Origin: Ardenticatena maritima
Lineage (GTDB): Bacteria; Chloroflexota; Anaerolineae; Ardenticatenales; Ardenticatenaceae
Direction of reading: 5' to 3'
NCBI RefSeq assembly: GCF_001306175.1
Contig: NZ_LGKN01000003.1
Coordinates: 682,001-746,000, forward strand
DNA: 64,000 nt
Below the pieces are notes generated by a model. The model saw only the letters and a program-made list of their open reading frames with translations, made no database searches and was not told where the DNA came from. Both the position numbers and the translations under genes were made by a program. How positions within the stretch are numbered: position 1 is the stretch's first letter; each line of letters starts with the position of its first letter. Positions 61,807 to 64,000 of the stretch are shown here, in pieces.

Positions 61807-63036
61807 TCACAACCGCTTGCCGGCCATGCTCATGCGCGCCGGAATGGGCAACTCACGCCCTTTCAGCAAAATGTTCCAGTACATCCAGTGGAACATCAGC
61901 TTGCCCCAATGGTTGACGCGCGATTCTTTGAGCAACGGCATCGGTCCCACACCCGGCAACGGGAACATGCCCGGCAACGGCTCCACGTCATAGTTGAAAT
62001 CAATCAGCACACCCTTGCCATAGCCGGTCTCGATGAAGCAGTTGGAATGCCCATCGAACAAAGGCAACAGCTCCAGCCCATCCAGATACCGGCGGAAGTT
62101 CTCCATGAAGACATCCACCTCGAAATGCGCCACCGACCCCGCCTTGGACGCCGGCAAATCGGTCGCATCACCGAGCACGAAAATGTCATCGTAGCCCTTC
62201 GCCAACAACGTATGGCGGTCCGTGGGCACGAAATTCAACTCATCGCCCATCTCCGAACGCGCAATGGCGTCCGCCCCCATGTGCACCGGAATGGAAACCA
62301 ACAAGTCGTATTCCACTTCTTGCTCGTCATACGAGCGCAAAATCCGCGCATCCGGGTCAACTTCCATCACGTTGAACTCAGGCACAACACGAATACCGCG
62401 CTCCTCAAGCATCGTCCCCAGCATCTCGGTCGCCTTCGGCTTTGTGAACGCCCCCGGAAGCGGCGTTGTGTACACAATCTCTACACGGTCGCGCAAACCG
62501 CGGTGCGTAAAGTACCAATCCGCCAGGAAGACAAATTCGAGCGGCGCCACCGGGCACTTGATGGGCATTTCAGCCACGTTCAACACCAGGCGACCTTCCT
62601 TGAAATGGCGCAGGGCGTCCGCCAACGCCACCGCTCCTTCAAAATCGTAAAAGGTGTGAATCGTCTTGTGCCACTCATGCTCCATCAGCCCCGGCGTCTC
62701 TTCGGGGTGAATGTGCGAACCGGTGGCAATCACCAGCACGTCATACGCCACTTTGCGCCCATCCATCAACTCCACCACCTTTTGATCGGGGCGAATGCGG
62801 TCCACCTCGGCAAAAATCAGTTCCGCACCCGCCGGCAGGTAGTAGCGTTTGGGGCGCACAACATCGTCCTTTCCGTACACCCCAAAGGGCAACAGCAGAA
62901 AGCCCGGCTGATAGTAGTGCTCGCGTGTGGCATCAACCACAGTAATGCGCCAATCGTCCATCTCGGGCATCCGCGCCAGCCGATTCGCCAGCATCGTGCC
63001 CGCTGTTCCCGCCCCCAAAATCACAATGCGTTTCAT
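61807..63036 (-). CDS. sqr: Sulfide:quinone oxidoreductase-type flavoprotein
   Basis: A 409-residue FAD enzyme. The first FAD motif is IVILGAGTAGTMLANRLARM; VIATGSHIHPEETPGL and FVLGDATDLPASKAGSVAHF are the middle and C-terminal FAD segments. Cysteines in MPIKCPVAPLEF (near 160) and HSNCFIETGYGKG (near 332) are at the positions of the sulfide-active Cys pair in SQR enzymes. A C-terminal amphipathic segment (VNHWGKLMFHWMYWNILLKG) would bind the membrane. It would oxidise sulfide to sulfane sulfur and reduce quinone. First gene of the operon, with AAGGAG upstream. Confidence 0.92.
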   Translation of the reverse strand: MKRIVILGAGTAGTMLANRLARMPEMDDWRITVVDATREHYYQPGFLLLPFGVYGKDDVVRPKRYYLPAGAELIFAEVDRIRPDQKVVELMDGRKVAYDVLVIATGSHIHPEETPGLMEHEWHKTIHTFYDFEGAVALADALRHFKEGRLVLNVAEMPIKCPVAPLEFVFLADWYFTHRGLRDRVEIVYTTPLPGAFTKPKATEMLGTMLEERGIRVVPEFNVMEVDPDARILRSYDEQEVEYDLLVSIPVHMGADAIARSEMGDELNFVPTDRHTLLAKGYDDIFVLGDATDLPASKAGSVAHFEVDVFMENFRRYLDGLELLPLFDGHSNCFIETGYGKGVLIDFNYDVEPLPGMFPLPGVGPMPLLKESRVNHWGKLMFHWMYWNILLKGRELPIPARMSMAGKRL

Positions 63037-63063
63037 CGTCGCTCACTCCTTCCGTTGCTTGCG

Positions 63064-63111
63064 GTTATACTCTACTCAAGTATTGCAACCATATTGTGCA
63101 ATACTTCACAA
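63064..63111 (-). promoter_or_regulatory. sqr promoter with overlapping inverted repeats
   Basis: A -10 box TATAAC is at 63069-63064 on the minus strand without a good -35 box. AAGTATTGCA (63078-63087) and TGCAATACTT (63097-63106) form a perfect 10-bp inverted repeat across the -35 region. Overlapping it, TTGTG-N8-CACAA (63094-63111) resembles a CRP/FNR-type site near position -45. Activator control seems likely. Confidence 0.6.
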
Positions 63112-63195
63112 GCAAAGACCAGTGCCAGGCAACACATCCCGCGCATGATACTTGTCATGAGTATCACACCGCCACGCAACGCCCCATCAAAAACC

Positions 63196-63239
63196 CTTAA
63201 AACAACGCTAACCTTGCCTTAACCAAGTGGCTGTATGGT
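63196..63239 (+). promoter_or_regulatory. Pho box and promoter of pstS
   Basis: Three 8-bp direct repeats, CTTAAAAC (63196-63203), GCTAACCT (63207-63214) and CTTAACCA (63218-63225), are each separated by 3 bp, the 11-bp period of PhoB-type sites and close to the cyanobacterial CTTAACCT box. TATGGT (63234-63239) is a plausible -10, with the repeats replacing the -35 box. Confidence 0.75.
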
Positions 63240-63281
63240 GCTGTTTGGTATCGTGTAAGACCAAGCAGAGGAGCAGCCACC

Positions 63282-64000
63282 ATGCCATACGGTCTTCGCC
63301 TTCTTGCAATCTGCATGTTGTTGCTTGTCATCGGGTGTACAGCGCCCAACACCTCGCGCCCCTCGCCTTCTCCAACCAGTGCCTTGCAGGGCAGTATCCT
63401 CATTGACGGTTCAAGCACAGTCGCCCCTATCAGCCAGGCGATTGCCGACCAATTCAAAGCCCGCCACCCCGCGGTCAAGGTGGACGTCCACATTTCAGGA
63501 ACGGGGGGCGGCTTCAAAAAATTTTGCGCGGGTGCCACCGACATTTCGGACGCATCGCGCCCCATTGACGCCCACGAATGGCAAATGTGCCGCGAAAACG
63601 GGGTGACGTTCATCGAGTTGCCTGTGGCGTTCGACGGGCTTTCGGTGGTGGTACACCCCAGCAACGATTGGGCTATCTGCCTCACGGTGGCAGAATTGCG
63701 GCGCATCTGGGCGCCCGAGGCGGAAGGCGTCATTACCAACTGGAAGCACATACGCGACACCTTCCCCAACCGCCCGCTCTCGCTATATGGGGCTGGACTT
63801 GACTCAGGAACGTACGATTACTTCACGCAAGCCATCGTGGGCGTTGAAGGGGAAAGCCGCCTGGACTACTTTGGGAGCGAAGACGACACCAAATTGGTGC
63901 AAGGCGTCGCGCAAGACCCCAACGCGCTGGGCTTCTTTGGATACGCCTACTACGACCAGAACCGCGACAAACTCAAACTGCTCTCGATTGACAACGGGCA
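63282..64000 (+). CDS. pstS: Phosphate-binding lipoprotein PstS (3' end outside the window)
   Basis: The first 239 residues of a periplasmic-type phosphate receptor for the Pst ABC transporter. The signal peptide ends LLVIGC (Cys near 19), so it is a lipoprotein. The phosphate site is visible in [17 protein letters not shown], the [24 protein letters not shown] region and [19 protein letters not shown] precedes the ATG at 63282. The Pho box upstream suggests induction by phosphate starvation; pstCAB would be expected just beyond the right edge. Confidence 0.93.
   Translation, partial: MPYGLRLLAICMLLLVIGCTAPNTSRPSPSPTSALQGSILIDGSSTVAPISQAIADQFKARHPAVKVDVHISGTGGGFKKFCAGATDISDASRPIDAHEWQMCRENGVTFIELPVAFDGLSVVVHPSNDWAICLTVAELRRIWAPEAEGVITNWKHIRDTFPNRPLSLYGAGLDSGTYDYFTQAIVGVEGESRLDYFGSEDDTKLVQGVAQDPNALGFFGYAYYDQNRDKLKLLSIDNG

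Overview
The window looks like a chromosomal segment of a moderately GC-rich, probably thermotolerant Chloroflexota bacterium (Ardenticatenia or Anaerolineae relatives are my best guess; there is no rRNA to confirm this). The reasons are the gene mix: form II CoxLMS, an NAD-type formate dehydrogenase, sqr-DUF1641-dsrC-dsrE, a CUAEP-tail radical SAM protein, and many lipoproteins and Tat-type binding proteins. The cut ends are a 9-codon gene start on the left and a 3'-truncated pstS on the right. I found no tRNA, rRNA, CRISPR array, insertion sequence or prophage.

1-5.4 kb is housekeeping: a PIG-L deacetylase operon, acyP-infA, an alkaline-phosphatase-superfamily enzyme and gltX. 5.5-10.8 kb is one formate dehydrogenase operon: a NuoE-NuoF fusion, a NuoG-N-like ferredoxin subunit, a beta carbonic anhydrase and a Cys-type FdhA. 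It links formate, CO2/bicarbonate and NADH. 10.8-13.2 kb holds an M28 cyclase/peptidase lipoprotein and trmFO. 13.4-17.2 kb is a beta-oxidation operon (FadN-type fusion plus thiolase) with an operator-like palindrome on its promoter. TrmO, OsmC and an orphan TRAP binding protein follow. 19.6-28.9 kb holds two 2-oxoacid dehydrogenase gene sets (branched-chain-like E1a-E1b-E2, and pyruvate-type E1a-E1b-ferredoxin-E2) plus lipA. An AT-rich foreign-looking gene on the opposite strand interrupts the second set.

29-39 kb: pyrimidine phosphorylase, secreted proteins, a c-type cytochrome, and a tightly overlapping five-gene run (SDR, SRPBCC, CrtD-like desaturase, alpha/beta hydrolase, S51-like peptidase with a CysS-like tail). 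39.1-47.4 kb is a putative membrane-associated module: two tandem DUF2207 proteins (a ~2 kb duplication with one copy frameshifted), a membrane zinc-ribbon protein, a helical protein, an SPFH protein, then an SRPBCC-class III nucleotide cyclase. 47.4-51.9 kb is a coxGSLM operon of the form II type behind a consensus sigma-70 promoter.

51.9-57.4 kb holds the two strongest discoveries. First, a radical SAM protein whose TGA is very probably selenocysteine (the reading continues as AEP, then 10 codons, TAA, and an immediate terminator). Second, a cyclic-di-GMP-I riboswitch in front of a secreted subtilase with a C-terminal array of 19 WAFLG hexads. 57.4-64 kb: an ATPase-TPR protein, a sulfide-oxidation operon (sqr, DUF1641, dsrC-like, dsrE-like) with inverted-repeat operators, and pstS behind a three-repeat Pho box. 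All functions are read by eye from motifs; no database search was run.
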